Source: Clostridium sp. AF37-5
Lineage (GTDB): Bacteria > Bacillota > Clostridia > Lachnospirales > Lachnospiraceae
Reading direction: 5' to 3'
DNA length: 64,000 nt
NCBI RefSeq assembly: GCF_003477605.1
Contig: NZ_QUDR01000011.1
Coordinates: 1-64,000 of the forward strand
Shown: one piece after another, positions 8,999 to 17,362 of the stretch
Layout: each line of letters begins with the position of its first letter
Numbering within the stretch: position 1 is the first letter of the stretch
The notes under the pieces: model-generated
Told to the model about the DNA's origin: nothing
What the model saw: the letters and a program-made list of their open reading frames with translations, nothing else
The model's database searches: none
Program-made: the position numbers and the translations under genes

Positions 8999-9745
8999 TC
9001 ACTTCTCCTTTCCGCCACATTTGCTGCACGGCGCACGGTTTCCCACCTGCGAAAGCATAATTTCCCGAATTGTCCGCTTAAGCCCACTGCATGTTCGCGA
9101 TTTATGGTAACGGTCTCCGTAAATGGTGATGTAAACTTCCTCTCCATCCTGCGGCGTTATGCCATGGCAGCATCTTTCGCATATCTTATACTTTCCGCCA
9201 CTGCTGTTTCTAAGATTCACTAAATCACGATACAAAACTTTCGATATCGTAAGTTTTAAATAACTGCAATCCAACGAGCGGTGATAAACTGTTCCGGTCT
9301 CCGTTAGATAAACAACACAGTCTTTTTCATTTTCCTTTTCCCGCCGCTCCACACCGGTAAAAGCCCTTGTATGTACGCGCTGGCGAAATTGGCAACTGCC
9401 CAGAGAAAAAATAGAAAATGGTGTTTTCACCCGGAAACCGGCAATCAAATCGATCTCATCATTTTCTTTTAAAAGACGGGATTGAAAAAAAGTAATTTTC
9501 CCCGCCGAACCTTCTAAATACAAACTCATTTTCGCTAAATAATACGCCTGGCTTTTTATCGTATTACTTTTTGACATGCCATACTCTGCGGCGGCTTCTT
9601 TTGCCACCCGCGAAAGCGCAGACTGTACCTCATCCTGACACCGGATCATCTGCCCCAGATAACCAATTAAAATCATAGCAAACAGAAATACAGGTAAACA
9701 AATTGACGCTTCTACCGTCATAGAGCCATTTTCTTTTTTCTTCAC
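8999..9745 (-). CDS. TadE-like pilin with two Cys/His zinc-binding-like modules
   Basis: A 248-residue protein that starts like a class-IV pseudopilin (NGSMTVEASICLPVFLFAMI). After ~130 residues it has two similar C-terminal modules. Each has a strand, YH, a Cys four to five residues later, a Leu-Lys helix and a CxxC pair: VYHRSLDCSYLK with CERCC, then RYHKSRTCSGLK with CSKC. One His and three Cys per module could bind a metal, on the outer side of the membrane. The start is GTG with GGGGAGGA upstream. It is the first gene downstream of the inverted-repeat element and heads a four-gene coupled unit. The metal-binding role is inference. Confidence 0.8.
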   Translation of the reverse strand: MKKKENGSMTVEASICLPVFLFAMILIGYLGQMIRCQDEVQSALSRVAKEAAAEYGMSKSNTIKSQAYYLAKMSLYLEGSAGKITFFQSRLLKENDEIDLIAGFRVKTPFSIFSLGSCQFRQRVHTRAFTGVERREKENEKDCVVYLTETGTVYHRSLDCSYLKLTISKVLYRDLVNLRNSSGGKYKICERCCHGITPQDGEEVYITIYGDRYHKSRTCSGLKRTIREIMLSQVGNRAPCSKCGGKEK

Positions 9746-9769
9746 ATTCCATCCTCCCCATACATAAAC

Positions 9770-9897
9770 TCGAGGCGAGAAAGGGTATCCTATTGTTACA
9801 CGGTTTTCATTATAATAATGTTTTATATTTTTGTTTTAGGTAAAATTTGGTTCATTCCTCAATTAAATTTTTCATAGAATACCCTTTCTCGCCTCGA
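9770..9897. repeat. 24-bp inverted repeat flanking an 80-bp AT-rich spacer (candidate invertible promoter)
   Basis: The left arm (9770-9793) and right arm (9874-9897) match at 23 of 24 positions in inverted orientation; the shared core is CGAGGCGAGAAAGGGTAT. The 80-bp spacer is very AT-rich and contains TATAAT on both strands (plus 9811-9816, minus 9809-9814). The arms lie just after the DUF5702-like gene and just before the TadE-like gene. The spacing is too large for a simple terminator loop. The geometry fits site-specific DNA inversion of a promoter, but no recombinase gene is in the window. A cruciform or a processed-RNA stem is the alternative. Confidence 0.7.
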
Positions 9898-9905
9898 TTC
9901 TTTTT

Positions 9906-11882
9906 TTAATACCCCGCACAGATTTCAACATTGATGCGGCAGTTTTTCACATCTCGTCCAAGGACGCTTTCAAGAGGTGCCATACGAAAGAAATGACCGG
10001 GGAATAAAAAACCGCCACATACTTTCATTTCGTAAACACAGCTACCCAGTTTAAATCCCTTGTAACCGTTTTTTTGCATTGTATTCTGAATCAAATCCAT
10101 CACACGGTATCTTCTCGTACTCTGTTTTGTCATTGCCAGAAACATCATCAGATACTGCTGATAACCGAAACTGCTTTTTTTACTCTTCGGAAATCTTTTT
10201 GCTCTTTTTTGCAGTGAATCATGATTCATCAAAACAATTTCCGTAAAATTTGTTACAAACCTTTTCGGCGTTTTCCAAAGTGGCACATCTCTTCCATCCA
10301 AAAGAGCCGCAACATCCGTTAAGCTTTCCGATATACTCCACGTAATAAGAATTAACGTCTGCGTCAATGTAATTAACGGAGCAAGCCCGGTAAACCCAAC
10401 CGCCGCAATGGCGGCTGCTCGAGCCTCACCTCGTCTTTTGGAGTCACTCTCAAGCGCCACAAAATTTGTTACTGTCCGAATCAGCAAAATACGATTTAGC
10501 ACAGATTCCAGATTTTCCTCATCCGATGCCTTTCCGGCAGCCAGATATTCAAGTCCGTAATCTAATGCCTGTTTCCACTTGGCGTCCGTTTTTTCTCCGT
10601 ATGCCAAAAACTTATGTTGTATGTACTCATCGAGGCAAAATTCATCCATCCCATAATCTGCCATGTCACCAAGAATCCCTGTAAGCGACACCGTATCACT
10701 CGAGATAAAATCCGATATTCTCTTTTCGTAATCTTCCTTATCTTTTTCCTGTTCTTTGTAATACTCAGCAAAAGAATCCGGCGACTGAATGGACTTTTTC
10801 GACAACTTGGACGGCGACTTTACAACAAGAGAAAGAATCCCTTTTGAAAAAGAACCCTCCAAAGAATCTTTTGGATTTTCGCCTCCCCCATCTTCTTCCA
10901 CTCCGGTATAATCAAAAACAATGGATGAAGTATCATAATCCTGCCACAGCTTTTCCAGCCGTTTTTTACAGTTTTTAACACTATCCTTTTGCAGTATTTC
11001 TTCCGTTTTTGTAAGAATATCCAGGTTTGTCTTAAGTACCGGAAGAGCAGCAATCACACGCGAAATGGTATCATCTTTTGACGCTGACCCATTTTTTAGT
11101 TTCTCACCAATTTTCTGTGCCTGTTTAATACGTCCTTTAACCTTCGATACCTTTGCCAAAAACTTTAGCTTATTTTTTATATTCCAATCTTTCGTTGATT
11201 GATCCAGATTTTTCTTCATCTGTTTCCACACGGCGCCTTCAGTGACACCAAAATTCTGCCCCTTGCACTCTCCGGTAACGAACATCTTTACAAATTCCTG
11301 CTCGCAGATTATCGTACCGCCCGCCACCGTAATGCCATCCACCAACCGCATCAACTCAAGTAAATCCGTATAACATTCTGCAGCCTTTTTTTGATTTTCC
11401 ACCGTCGTCTCGATATTTTTTGCGGACTTTTCCACTTTTTTCAAATCGTTTGATGAATGTAACACCTTTTGTAACTGTTCCTTCGTGACAACACGTCCCA
11501 TGTAAGAGCGAATCTGCTTTTGCAGTGCCTCTGCGTGATTATCCCCCAGATACACTTTGTTTTTCACCTGAATGTCATCAATTCCGCCATCTAAAAAATC
11601 CATTTCACCTTTGTCCGCCGCGGAAATTGTATCTCCTGCATAACGCCCAATCACCTGCTCATATGGGGTACCGCCTTTCTCAATAAAAAACAATCCGTAA
11701 TGCTCATAGAGTGGTCTATTGTACTCGGATAAAAGCCCTTCTGCTCCTGTCCGCAGTGTTCTCGCCGCATGGTTTTTACATACCGTATAGCGTGCCGTTT
11801 CCAACAGTGTGCCAAACAAGGCAAAAACCAAGAGAAAAACCAACGAGAGAAACACCGTGATGGAGCCCGTCAGCCTACGCAA
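9906..11882 (-). CDS. DUF5702-like Tad-associated protein
   Basis: A 658-residue protein starting with a pilin-like segment (LTGSITVFLSLVFLLVFALFG) and followed by a long, largely helical extracytoplasmic region rich in Lys and Glu. A hydrophobic pair occurs around 495-530, and the last ~40 residues contain three cysteines. Proteins of this type accompany Tad loci in Lachnospiraceae (DUF5702, from memory) and may correspond to a TadG-like component. It starts at a TTG that overlaps the end of the Flp pilin gene by eight bases, with GGGGA upstream. No enzymatic motif was recognised. Confidence 0.75.
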   Translation of the reverse strand: MRRLTGSITVFLSLVFLLVFALFGTLLETARYTVCKNHAARTLRTGAEGLLSEYNRPLYEHYGLFFIEKGGTPYEQVIGRYAGDTISAADKGEMDFLDGGIDDIQVKNKVYLGDNHAEALQKQIRSYMGRVVTKEQLQKVLHSSNDLKKVEKSAKNIETTVENQKKAAECYTDLLELMRLVDGITVAGGTIICEQEFVKMFVTGECKGQNFGVTEGAVWKQMKKNLDQSTKDWNIKNKLKFLAKVSKVKGRIKQAQKIGEKLKNGSASKDDTISRVIAALPVLKTNLDILTKTEEILQKDSVKNCKKRLEKLWQDYDTSSIVFDYTGVEEDGGGENPKDSLEGSFSKGILSLVVKSPSKLSKKSIQSPDSFAEYYKEQEKDKEDYEKRISDFISSDTVSLTGILGDMADYGMDEFCLDEYIQHKFLAYGEKTDAKWKQALDYGLEYLAAGKASDEENLESVLNRILLIRTVTNFVALESDSKRRGEARAAAIAAVGFTGLAPLITLTQTLILITWSISESLTDVAALLDGRDVPLWKTPKRFVTNFTEIVLMNHDSLQKRAKRFPKSKKSSFGYQQYLMMFLAMTKQSTRRYRVMDLIQNTMQKNGYKGFKLGSCVYEMKVCGGFLFPGHFFRMAPLESVLGRDVKNCRINVEICAGY

Positions 11883-12051
11883 GAATTTTCCCCGTATCTC
11901 TGGTAAAATTCGTAAACGCCTTCGTTACAACACTGGTAATTTTCGTTTTGAATATCAGCACTAAAGCAATCAAAATTACCAGAATCAAAATAATTTCAAC
12001 AACACCAATCGCATCCTCTTCTAAAAAATAATTTTTCATTACATTTCTCAT
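11875..12051 (-). CDS. Flp-type IVb pilin (major pilin candidate)
   Basis: A 58-residue prepilin. A short charged leader ending in EEDAIG is followed by VVEIILILVILIALVLIF, a Flp1-like hydrophobic helix, then a short polar tail (TNFTRDTGKILA). Cleavage after Gly is expected for Flp pilins, leaving a mature pilin of about 44 residues. A longer reading from 12081 is possible, but AGGAAGG is seven bases before the ATG at 12051, which is therefore chosen. It lies between the TadC-like and DUF5702-like genes. As the only Flp-like pilin seen, it is the likely structural subunit. Confidence 0.85.
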   Translation of the reverse strand: MRNVMKNYFLEEDAIGVVEIILILVILIALVLIFKTKITSVVTKAFTNFTRDTGKILA

Positions 12052-12081
12052 AGCTGTACCTTCCTTTCCATCCGCCGGCAC

Positions 12082-13395
12082 TCACATTGTCATAAATGCC
12101 GGAACCATAATAATTCCCATAACAATCAATAACATCAACATCATCGGGAAAAGCAGTCTCGTACCTGCCTTTTCCCCCAGCTGCAGTGCGTGTTCTTTGC
12201 GCCTTTCTAAAGAATCCATCGCCTCCGTCTCTAAAATTGCGAGCATTCCTTCCGCTCCCTTTTTCATATTCTGCGTAATCAGAGAACAAAATCGCAAATA
12301 CTGCTGTAACAGACAGCGCCTGCCAAAACACTCCACTGCTTTCGTCTCCGATACGCCATCGTGCATCTGACGCATCGCAACACCAAGTTCCTCATACACA
12401 TACCTTTTTTTACCTCCCCTTTGGCACTTTTTCTCATACTCGCTAACCAGTCGTTCAATCACTTTTCTCACGCTTAACCCGGCACCTAAAAGCAGCATAA
12501 ACTGATTTACCACCGCCGGATGGTCAAGTAAGAGCTGCTCCCTGCGAAGCGTCTGCTCCTTCTTTTGCTGCATTCTCCAAAATACCGGCAGGCAAATTAT
12601 CAGAGCAAGAACCAGATACACAAGTGCATAACTTTTTTCGTCCGACTTCAAAATATAGCGCACCTTCTTACCGTCAATGGTTTCCGGCAGTTTTACAACT
12701 TCTTTTTCTGCCTGCTCTTCCATTTGCTTTGCCACTGCCTGTTCCACATTTTTCTCCCACAAACTCTTTTCACTCCACTTGACAGGCGCAATGTGAATGG
12801 GAAATGAATATATTTTCTTCCAGTTTTTCCATGAAGCCTCTGCCGTCACCTCCGTATCGACACCAGACTTTGGAATCTGCTCTTTGCAAAGGCTTCCATC
12901 TTCATTTAAATAAGTGTCTTCTACCGTCCAGTGAATCTCCATCTGCGTAGAGGGCATGGAATCCGGCAAATGCAGCGGTTTATCCACATGCTGAAGCGAT
13001 TGATTTTCTCCCAGAAGTTCAGACTCCAGATACTTCTTTGTCTTGCCATCCAGATTTTCCTTCTCCTTCTCCGTAAAATCGCGGTCTGACACGATAAGTT
13101 CTAACTCCTTCTTCCAGAGTTTCTGTCCATCATTACTCTCAGCCGTAACCGCCAAAGACTGCTCTTGTTCCTGCCGTCTCACCACATAGCCATCCAAAAT
13201 TTCCTGCGTATCTGACGGCTGAAATAAACAATACAAAAAACTGAGTAATAGAGCGGCCATTAACACCCCTGCTGTTTTTATCCTTTTTGTCCAAATCCGC
13301 TTCTCAACTTCTTCGGTCGGTTCTCTCACATAAATGCTTCTGGCATACTCCCTCGTAGACGAAAACATGCCAAACCAGTCTTTTTTAATTTTCAT
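12082..13395 (-). CDS. TadC-like inner-membrane platform protein with an inserted extracytoplasmic domain
   Basis: The C-terminal ~160 residues form a type II secretion F domain (LLLGAGLSVRKVIERL, then RFCSLITQNMKKGAEGM) followed by a final membrane helix. One membrane helix lies near residues 42-58 and another near 253-272. The ~190 residues between them are polar and would face outwards, which is not typical of classical TadC. TadB and TadC form the platform that couples the ATPase to pilin polymerisation. AGGAGG precedes the ATG. The gene is 13 bp after tadB and 30 bp before the pilin start. Confidence 0.85.
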   Translation of the reverse strand: MKIKKDWFGMFSSTREYARSIYVREPTEEVEKRIWTKRIKTAGVLMAALLLSFLYCLFQPSDTQEILDGYVVRRQEQEQSLAVTAESNDGQKLWKKELELIVSDRDFTEKEKENLDGKTKKYLESELLGENQSLQHVDKPLHLPDSMPSTQMEIHWTVEDTYLNEDGSLCKEQIPKSGVDTEVTAEASWKNWKKIYSFPIHIAPVKWSEKSLWEKNVEQAVAKQMEEQAEKEVVKLPETIDGKKVRYILKSDEKSYALVYLVLALIICLPVFWRMQQKKEQTLRREQLLLDHPAVVNQFMLLLGAGLSVRKVIERLVSEYEKKCQRGGKKRYVYEELGVAMRQMHDGVSETKAVECFGRRCLLQQYLRFCSLITQNMKKGAEGMLAILETEAMDSLERRKEHALQLGEKAGTRLLFPMMLMLLIVMGIIMVPAFMTM

Positions 13396-13408
13396 GATTT
13401 TCTACCTC

Positions 13409-14140
13409 CTAACATTCAATTTTCATCAAGTGTCTGCTCCATGCTGCGGCACCCAAATACACAAAAAATGCACCGGTCATAAAAAGCCGTCCAAAAAATC
13501 CCTCATATAAAGGATCCAAAAAACCGGGAGAACAAATCTGCAAATACAGGATAATAAAAAGGGGAATCGCCGTCATACAATTAGCTTCCATCTTTTTTCC
13601 GGCAATCATCGTTTGAATTTCTCTCTGTATCTCCATCTTCTCGCTGATATTCTGTGCCGTCCGCTTCATCACTTTTACCAAATTCCCTCCGCTTTTTCTT
13701 GCCGTCGCATAAATTTGTGCGAAAGTGATAATATCTTCCACACCACTTTTTGATGCGAATGCGGACAACACTTCATCCAATGGCTGATGCAGAGAAATTT
13801 TTTGCTGTATGTCCCAAAGTTCTCTCATCATCCTCGTATCCTCCGAATGCAGCAACTTCATATCGCGATACGCTTCTGTGATGGCGTTTTCCATAGAGTA
13901 TCCTGCTGCCAGTGCAGAAACCATGCTATCCATTGCCTCCTTAAATTCCACCATCAACTGCCACTTCTCCTGCTCCTTTTGAACTTTTATCCGGTATCTT
14001 ACATAACAAACGCTTCCTAAAACCGCACCCAAAAAACACAATGCTGCCTGGCGGTAAAATAAAAACAGCAGGAAAAAACTTCCGATAAACCCAACTGCCA
14101 TTGTTTTCAAATACCACTTTCGTTCTCTCATCCATTTCAC
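13409..14140 (-). CDS. TadB-like type II secretion F-family platform protein
   Basis: A 243-residue integral membrane protein with two N-terminal helices (about 13-45), an F domain containing AALAAGYSMENAITEAY, and two C-terminal helices. It is expected to form the pilus-assembly platform with the TadC-like product of the next gene. It starts at GTG, whose GTGA overlaps the stop of the ATPase gene by four bases, showing translational coupling with the ATPase. Family assignment is secure; TadB rather than TadC is inferred from its position directly after the ATPase gene. Confidence 0.9.
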   Translation of the reverse strand: MKWMRERKWYLKTMAVGFIGSFFLLFLFYRQAALCFLGAVLGSVCYVRYRIKVQKEQEKWQLMVEFKEAMDSMVSALAAGYSMENAITEAYRDMKLLHSEDTRMMRELWDIQQKISLHQPLDEVLSAFASKSGVEDIITFAQIYATARKSGGNLVKVMKRTAQNISEKMEIQREIQTMIAGKKMEANCMTAIPLFIILYLQICSPGFLDPLYEGFFGRLFMTGAFFVYLGAAAWSRHLMKIEC

Positions 14141-15372
14141 AAAATCACCCCTGCTCTCTCCGCTTTTTCTGTTGTCGAAAAAACGGTCTTTGTCCTCACA
14201 AGATGCCCCTTCACCCTTCCATTCATTTCCCCCTGTTCCTCAAAAACAAATAACGGATGAAGTTCTATCTTACCGTCCACCACACTTCCTACCTCGCTGA
14301 TTTCCAGCACACGCCGCGACTTATCTCTAAGTCTCCCAAGATGAATCATAATATCAATCCCGGAAGCAATCTGCTGTCGAATCGCTGCCAACGGAATTTC
14401 TAAACCCATCAGAAAGAGCGTCTCCAAACGATTCAGCATATCTTTCGGACTGTTTGCATGACCGGTAGACAAGCTTCCGTCATGTCCGGTATTCATCGCT
14501 GTCAACAAATCAATTGCCGCAGAATCTCGAATCTCCCCAACAATAATCCGGTCGGGACGCATACGCAATGCACTCTTAACCAAATCGCGGATGGTAACTT
14601 CATTCTTCCCCTCTACATTGCGGTTTCTGGCTTCCAGACGAACCAGATTTGCGATGTTTTGAATCTGCAATTCCGCAGAATCCTCAATCGTAATCACACG
14701 CTCTTCTTTCGGAATGAAATTAGACAGCACATTTAAAAATGTGGTTTTTCCGGCACCGGTTCCTCCGGAAATAAAAATATTGTATTTGGCAATCACAAGC
14801 TTCTGTAAAAACTCACATGCCTCCTTTGTCAACGCACCAAGAGAAAGAAGTTTCTCCATCGTCATTGCTTCTTTTGGAAACTTACGAATGGTAATCACCG
14901 GTCCTTCCAGTGCAATCGGCGGCACAACAATATTTACGCGGGAACCATCTTCCAAACGGGCATCCAAAATCGGGTTTGACTCATTCACAATGCGGTTTCC
15001 CCGGGAAGCAATCTGCTGAACAATGTTTTCCAGCCTCGTTTGATGCTCAAACGAAAGTCCCGTCTCATACAAACGCCCCGCCTGCTCAACGAAAATGTGA
15101 TGCGGTCCGTTTACCATAATTTCCGTAATCGTCTCATCCTCTAACACATCCTGCAAAACATCCATGCGGCGAATTGAATTAAAGACCATGTGGCGCAGTT
15201 TTCGCTTTTCTTCCAGCCGGATATACTCATCCGGAAAAAGCTCCGTTATCGTCCGGTCAATCATCGCCTGCAGGGTTTCATCCTCAAGTTCTGCACCGGG
15301 TGGAACCTCCTCCAGTACCCGTTCCCGAATTACCATCCGTCTTTCATTCCATATCTTCCCATACACATCCAT
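14137..15372 (-). CDS. cpaF: CpaF/TadA-type pilus assembly ATPase
   Basis: A 411-residue secretion ATPase that powers Flp pilus extension from the cytoplasmic side. The Walker A GGTGAGKT is at residues 203-210. An Asp box (TIEDSAELQI), the RPDRIIVGEIR region and TGHDGSLSTGHANS, which holds the conserved catalytic histidines, follow in order. The N-terminal region with EIMVNGPHHIFVE matches the CpaF N domain. The ATG is preceded by GGAGG at close range and by AAGGAGG further upstream. It overlaps the TadZ-like gene by 29 bases and tadB by four. Confidence 0.96.
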   Translation of the reverse strand: MDVYGKIWNERRMVIRERVLEEVPPGAELEDETLQAMIDRTITELFPDEYIRLEEKRKLRHMVFNSIRRMDVLQDVLEDETITEIMVNGPHHIFVEQAGRLYETGLSFEHQTRLENIVQQIASRGNRIVNESNPILDARLEDGSRVNIVVPPIALEGPVITIRKFPKEAMTMEKLLSLGALTKEACEFLQKLVIAKYNIFISGGTGAGKTTFLNVLSNFIPKEERVITIEDSAELQIQNIANLVRLEARNRNVEGKNEVTIRDLVKSALRMRPDRIIVGEIRDSAAIDLLTAMNTGHDGSLSTGHANSPKDMLNRLETLFLMGLEIPLAAIRQQIASGIDIMIHLGRLRDKSRRVLEISEVGSVVDGKIELHPLFVFEEQGEMNGRVKGHLVRTKTVFSTTEKAERAGVIL

Positions 15373-16369
15373 CCTCCGGGCCTCCTTCTTTTTCCAGTAA
15401 GTGCTCCATACGTGACATCAACTGATTATTTTGTGACCACTCGACAAGTGGCAGAGTGCAAAGATTTTCCCGCCAGTTTTGTATCTCTTCCCATTCCGGA
15501 ATAAACTCAGCAAGTGCTAATAAATCATTCTTTTTCTCCATCTCACAATAATGCAAAAAAACCTTCTTACGCACATCACCGAAACCATCTCTTTTATCTA
15601 CAACAAACAGCCTGTCGGCACACACCATAAACTCCATCAAAGACTCCGACAAAGCCCCCATCTCGACAACCAGCGAATCATATTCACCTATTGTCAAGAG
15701 CCTCTCAAATAACTTTTTCAAGTCTTCGATTCCACAGTCTAACAAATCCTTATAATGGGCAAACGGAGTCAGCATATCAGCACTGCCAAACGGATAAACA
15801 TACTGCGGTAACTGCGCTGAAAACAACTTCTCCGATGGACACAAAAGAAGCTCGCCAATATCTCTTTTTTGCCAATGCGGATCTTTCGAAAATTCACCGT
15901 CAAAATATACCGGAAATCCGCTTAAGCTGACAAACAGACACCGCCCTTTTGTCCCCAGATACTGTGCCGTCATCACCGCAGGCTCCGTAACAATCATTCC
16001 CTCCGGCGAAAAAAACATAATCACACCTTTTTGTATTTTTTTCTGTTCTTCCAAAGGCCTATAACCAAGAATTTTCAATAAATCCTCGTAAATGCCCTCG
16101 GCACGCTGATACTGTAAAATCTTCTTCTGCTGCCTGTCATCTGCCTTTCCTAACAGAATCACCTCTTTTTTTGCCTCTGCATAAAGTCCCTCATCATCGG
16201 TCAAAACAACAATCCGCTGGTTCTCTGTCTCCGTCCGCCACATCACTCGTTCTCTCTCTGTCATTAACTCCAATCGTATCTGTTTATTCTTTTTCCTTGT
16301 CAAAAAGCGGAGCAGCCGCCTTCCATAATCTGCCTGCAAAAAATATAAAAGTATTATCGTTTCTTTCAT
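15344..16369 (-). CDS. TadZ/CpaE-like protein with degenerate P-loop
   Basis: A 341-residue protein in the position normally held by TadZ/CpaE, the MinD-like polar localisation factor of Tad systems. The fold pattern of a receiver-like N-terminus followed by a ParA/MinD-like domain fits. Where the deviant Walker A should be, the sequence reads FFSPEGMIVTEPAVMTA, keeping the flanking context but losing the glycine-lysine loop, so ATP hydrolysis is unlikely. DSLVVEMGALSESLMEFMVCADRLFVV corresponds to the later strands. The ATG with AGGAGG six bases upstream is preferred to an in-frame ATG ten codons earlier. It overlaps the cpaF start. Confidence 0.7.
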   Translation of the reverse strand: MKETIILLYFLQADYGRRLLRFLTRKKNKQIRLELMTERERVMWRTETENQRIVVLTDDEGLYAEAKKEVILLGKADDRQQKKILQYQRAEGIYEDLLKILGYRPLEEQKKIQKGVIMFFSPEGMIVTEPAVMTAQYLGTKGRCLFVSLSGFPVYFDGEFSKDPHWQKRDIGELLLCPSEKLFSAQLPQYVYPFGSADMLTPFAHYKDLLDCGIEDLKKLFERLLTIGEYDSLVVEMGALSESLMEFMVCADRLFVVDKRDGFGDVRKKVFLHYCEMEKKNDLLALAEFIPEWEEIQNWRENLCTLPLVEWSQNNQLMSRMEHLLEKEGGPEDGCVWEDME

Positions 16370-16420
16370 CCGAATCCTCCTTTTTCCGTTGCCTTCCATT
16401 TACATAAAAGGGCACTTTCC

Positions 16421-16927
16421 CTAAAATATCTCCCATAAGGCAGCGATGGATATGGCAATACAAAAAGGAATGACACCATCTTCACCATCTCGTCTCATGT
16501 CATAATAGGGATTTTTATTTCGTGTTTTTTTATCACTTTTTATAAATTGAAATAAATAGCGAAACCGGCGAAACATATTCTTCCGCCAAATCATCTTAAA
16601 CAGCGCCATAATGGCACCAACAAAAATAGAATAAACAAGGATACGGAGTGCAGCCCTAAAACCAAGGAATGCTCCTATAACAGAAATTAATTTACTATCG
16701 GATGCCCCGAATACGTGGCAAACGTAAAATATAAAACTGACAGAAAACGGAATGATTATCCCTGCAAGCCAGAAAGAAATCCCGCCTGCCGATATCCTGT
16801 CCAGATGGCCGATAAGGCTTATCACAAGAGCGGCAAAACATAGTGCATTCGGCACACGGTACTGCCATAAATCGAAGAGGGATGCCGGTACGAGAACAAG
16901 AAAAATCAACTCGTAAACTAAGGTCAT
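16421..16927 (-). CDS. prepilin peptidase, A24 family (first gene of the Tad run)
   Basis: A 168-residue membrane protein with the first catalytic aspartate in SLFDLWQYRVPNAL and the second in FGASDSKL, a variant of GxGD where the third residue is Ser. Six hydrophobic segments are likely. It would cut the leader of the Flp pilin or TadE-like proteins. The GTG one codon upstream of the ATG is possible, but AGGAGG is better spaced (six bases) for the ATG. It is the promoter-proximal gene of the locus; a second A24 peptidase lies 7.4 kb downstream. Confidence 0.85.
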   Translation of the reverse strand: MTLVYELIFLVLVPASLFDLWQYRVPNALCFAALVISLIGHLDRISAGGISFWLAGIIIPFSVSFIFYVCHVFGASDSKLISVIGAFLGFRAALRILVYSIFVGAIMALFKMIWRKNMFRRFRYLFQFIKSDKKTRNKNPYYDMRRDGEDGVIPFCIAISIAALWEIF

Positions 16928-16957
16928 CACTCACCTCCTATCTGTGATGTGCTACAA

Positions 16958-16986
16958 ATTTAACACGCCACATACCTCCTTGTCAA
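16958..16986 (-). promoter_or_regulatory. sigma-A-type promoter of the Tad locus
   Basis: Minus strand: TTGACA (16981-16986), 17 bases, TTAAAT (16958-16963), about 35 bases before the first Tad gene. The 10-bp perfect palindrome CTTTCGAAAG lies directly upstream (16990-16999) and may be an operator. The -10 matches consensus at only four positions. Confidence 0.55.
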
Positions 16987-17095
16987 CAACTTTCGAAAGC
17001 GTTTTACGACACAAGATAATATGCATAACCTTTCCATTTTTTGACTATACTGTTACTAAATATTTGTGATTTTTCATCGTAAAGGAGAGTGTGAA

Positions 17096-17362
17096 ATGAA
17101 GAATAAAAAAAATCCTGCATGCCAGACAAAAGCCGAGCTTATGCAGGAAATTGAGGCCTTACAACAGGCGCTTGAAACCGCCCATTCCAATTTTGAAAAT
17201 GTATGTGACCCGGATTTAATTGACAGCTATATCTATGAAATCAATGCGCTGTCTTTCCGTTATAAATATTTACTGCGCCAAGTGCAGAGTATTCAGACAA
17301 ACGCCGAATTTACGCCTCAAATCCGCGATTTGCATCAGCCCCGCTATCAATCGTCTCATTGA
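17096..17362 (+). CDS. DUF2508 (YaaL-like) small protein
   Basis: An 88-residue, mostly helical protein. The core DPDLIDSYIYEINALSFRYKYLL matches the DUF2508/YaaL pattern (DPDLID and a long amphipathic helix). Function is unknown. The start is chosen at MKNKKNP because AAAGGAG lies five bases upstream; the longer reading has no site. It is convergent with fliS, and the two coding regions overlap by 53 bases at their 3' ends. A TTGACT at 17041 may be part of its promoter. It is the only plus-strand gene in a block of motility genes. Confidence 0.8.
   Translation: MKNKKNPACQTKAELMQEIEALQQALETAHSNFENVCDPDLIDSYIYEINALSFRYKYLLRQVQSIQTNAEFTPQIRDLHQPRYQSSH

Noticed and set aside
9746..9905. Intrinsic terminator of the DUF5702-like gene
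   Set aside because: The 24-bp arms could pair in RNA, but the 80-base loop with no adjacent U-run after the second arm is not a normal terminator.
16785..16792. GCCGATAT (sigma-28-like box) inside the prepilin peptidase gene
   Set aside because: No TAAA at the right distance, and it points against the gene's strand.
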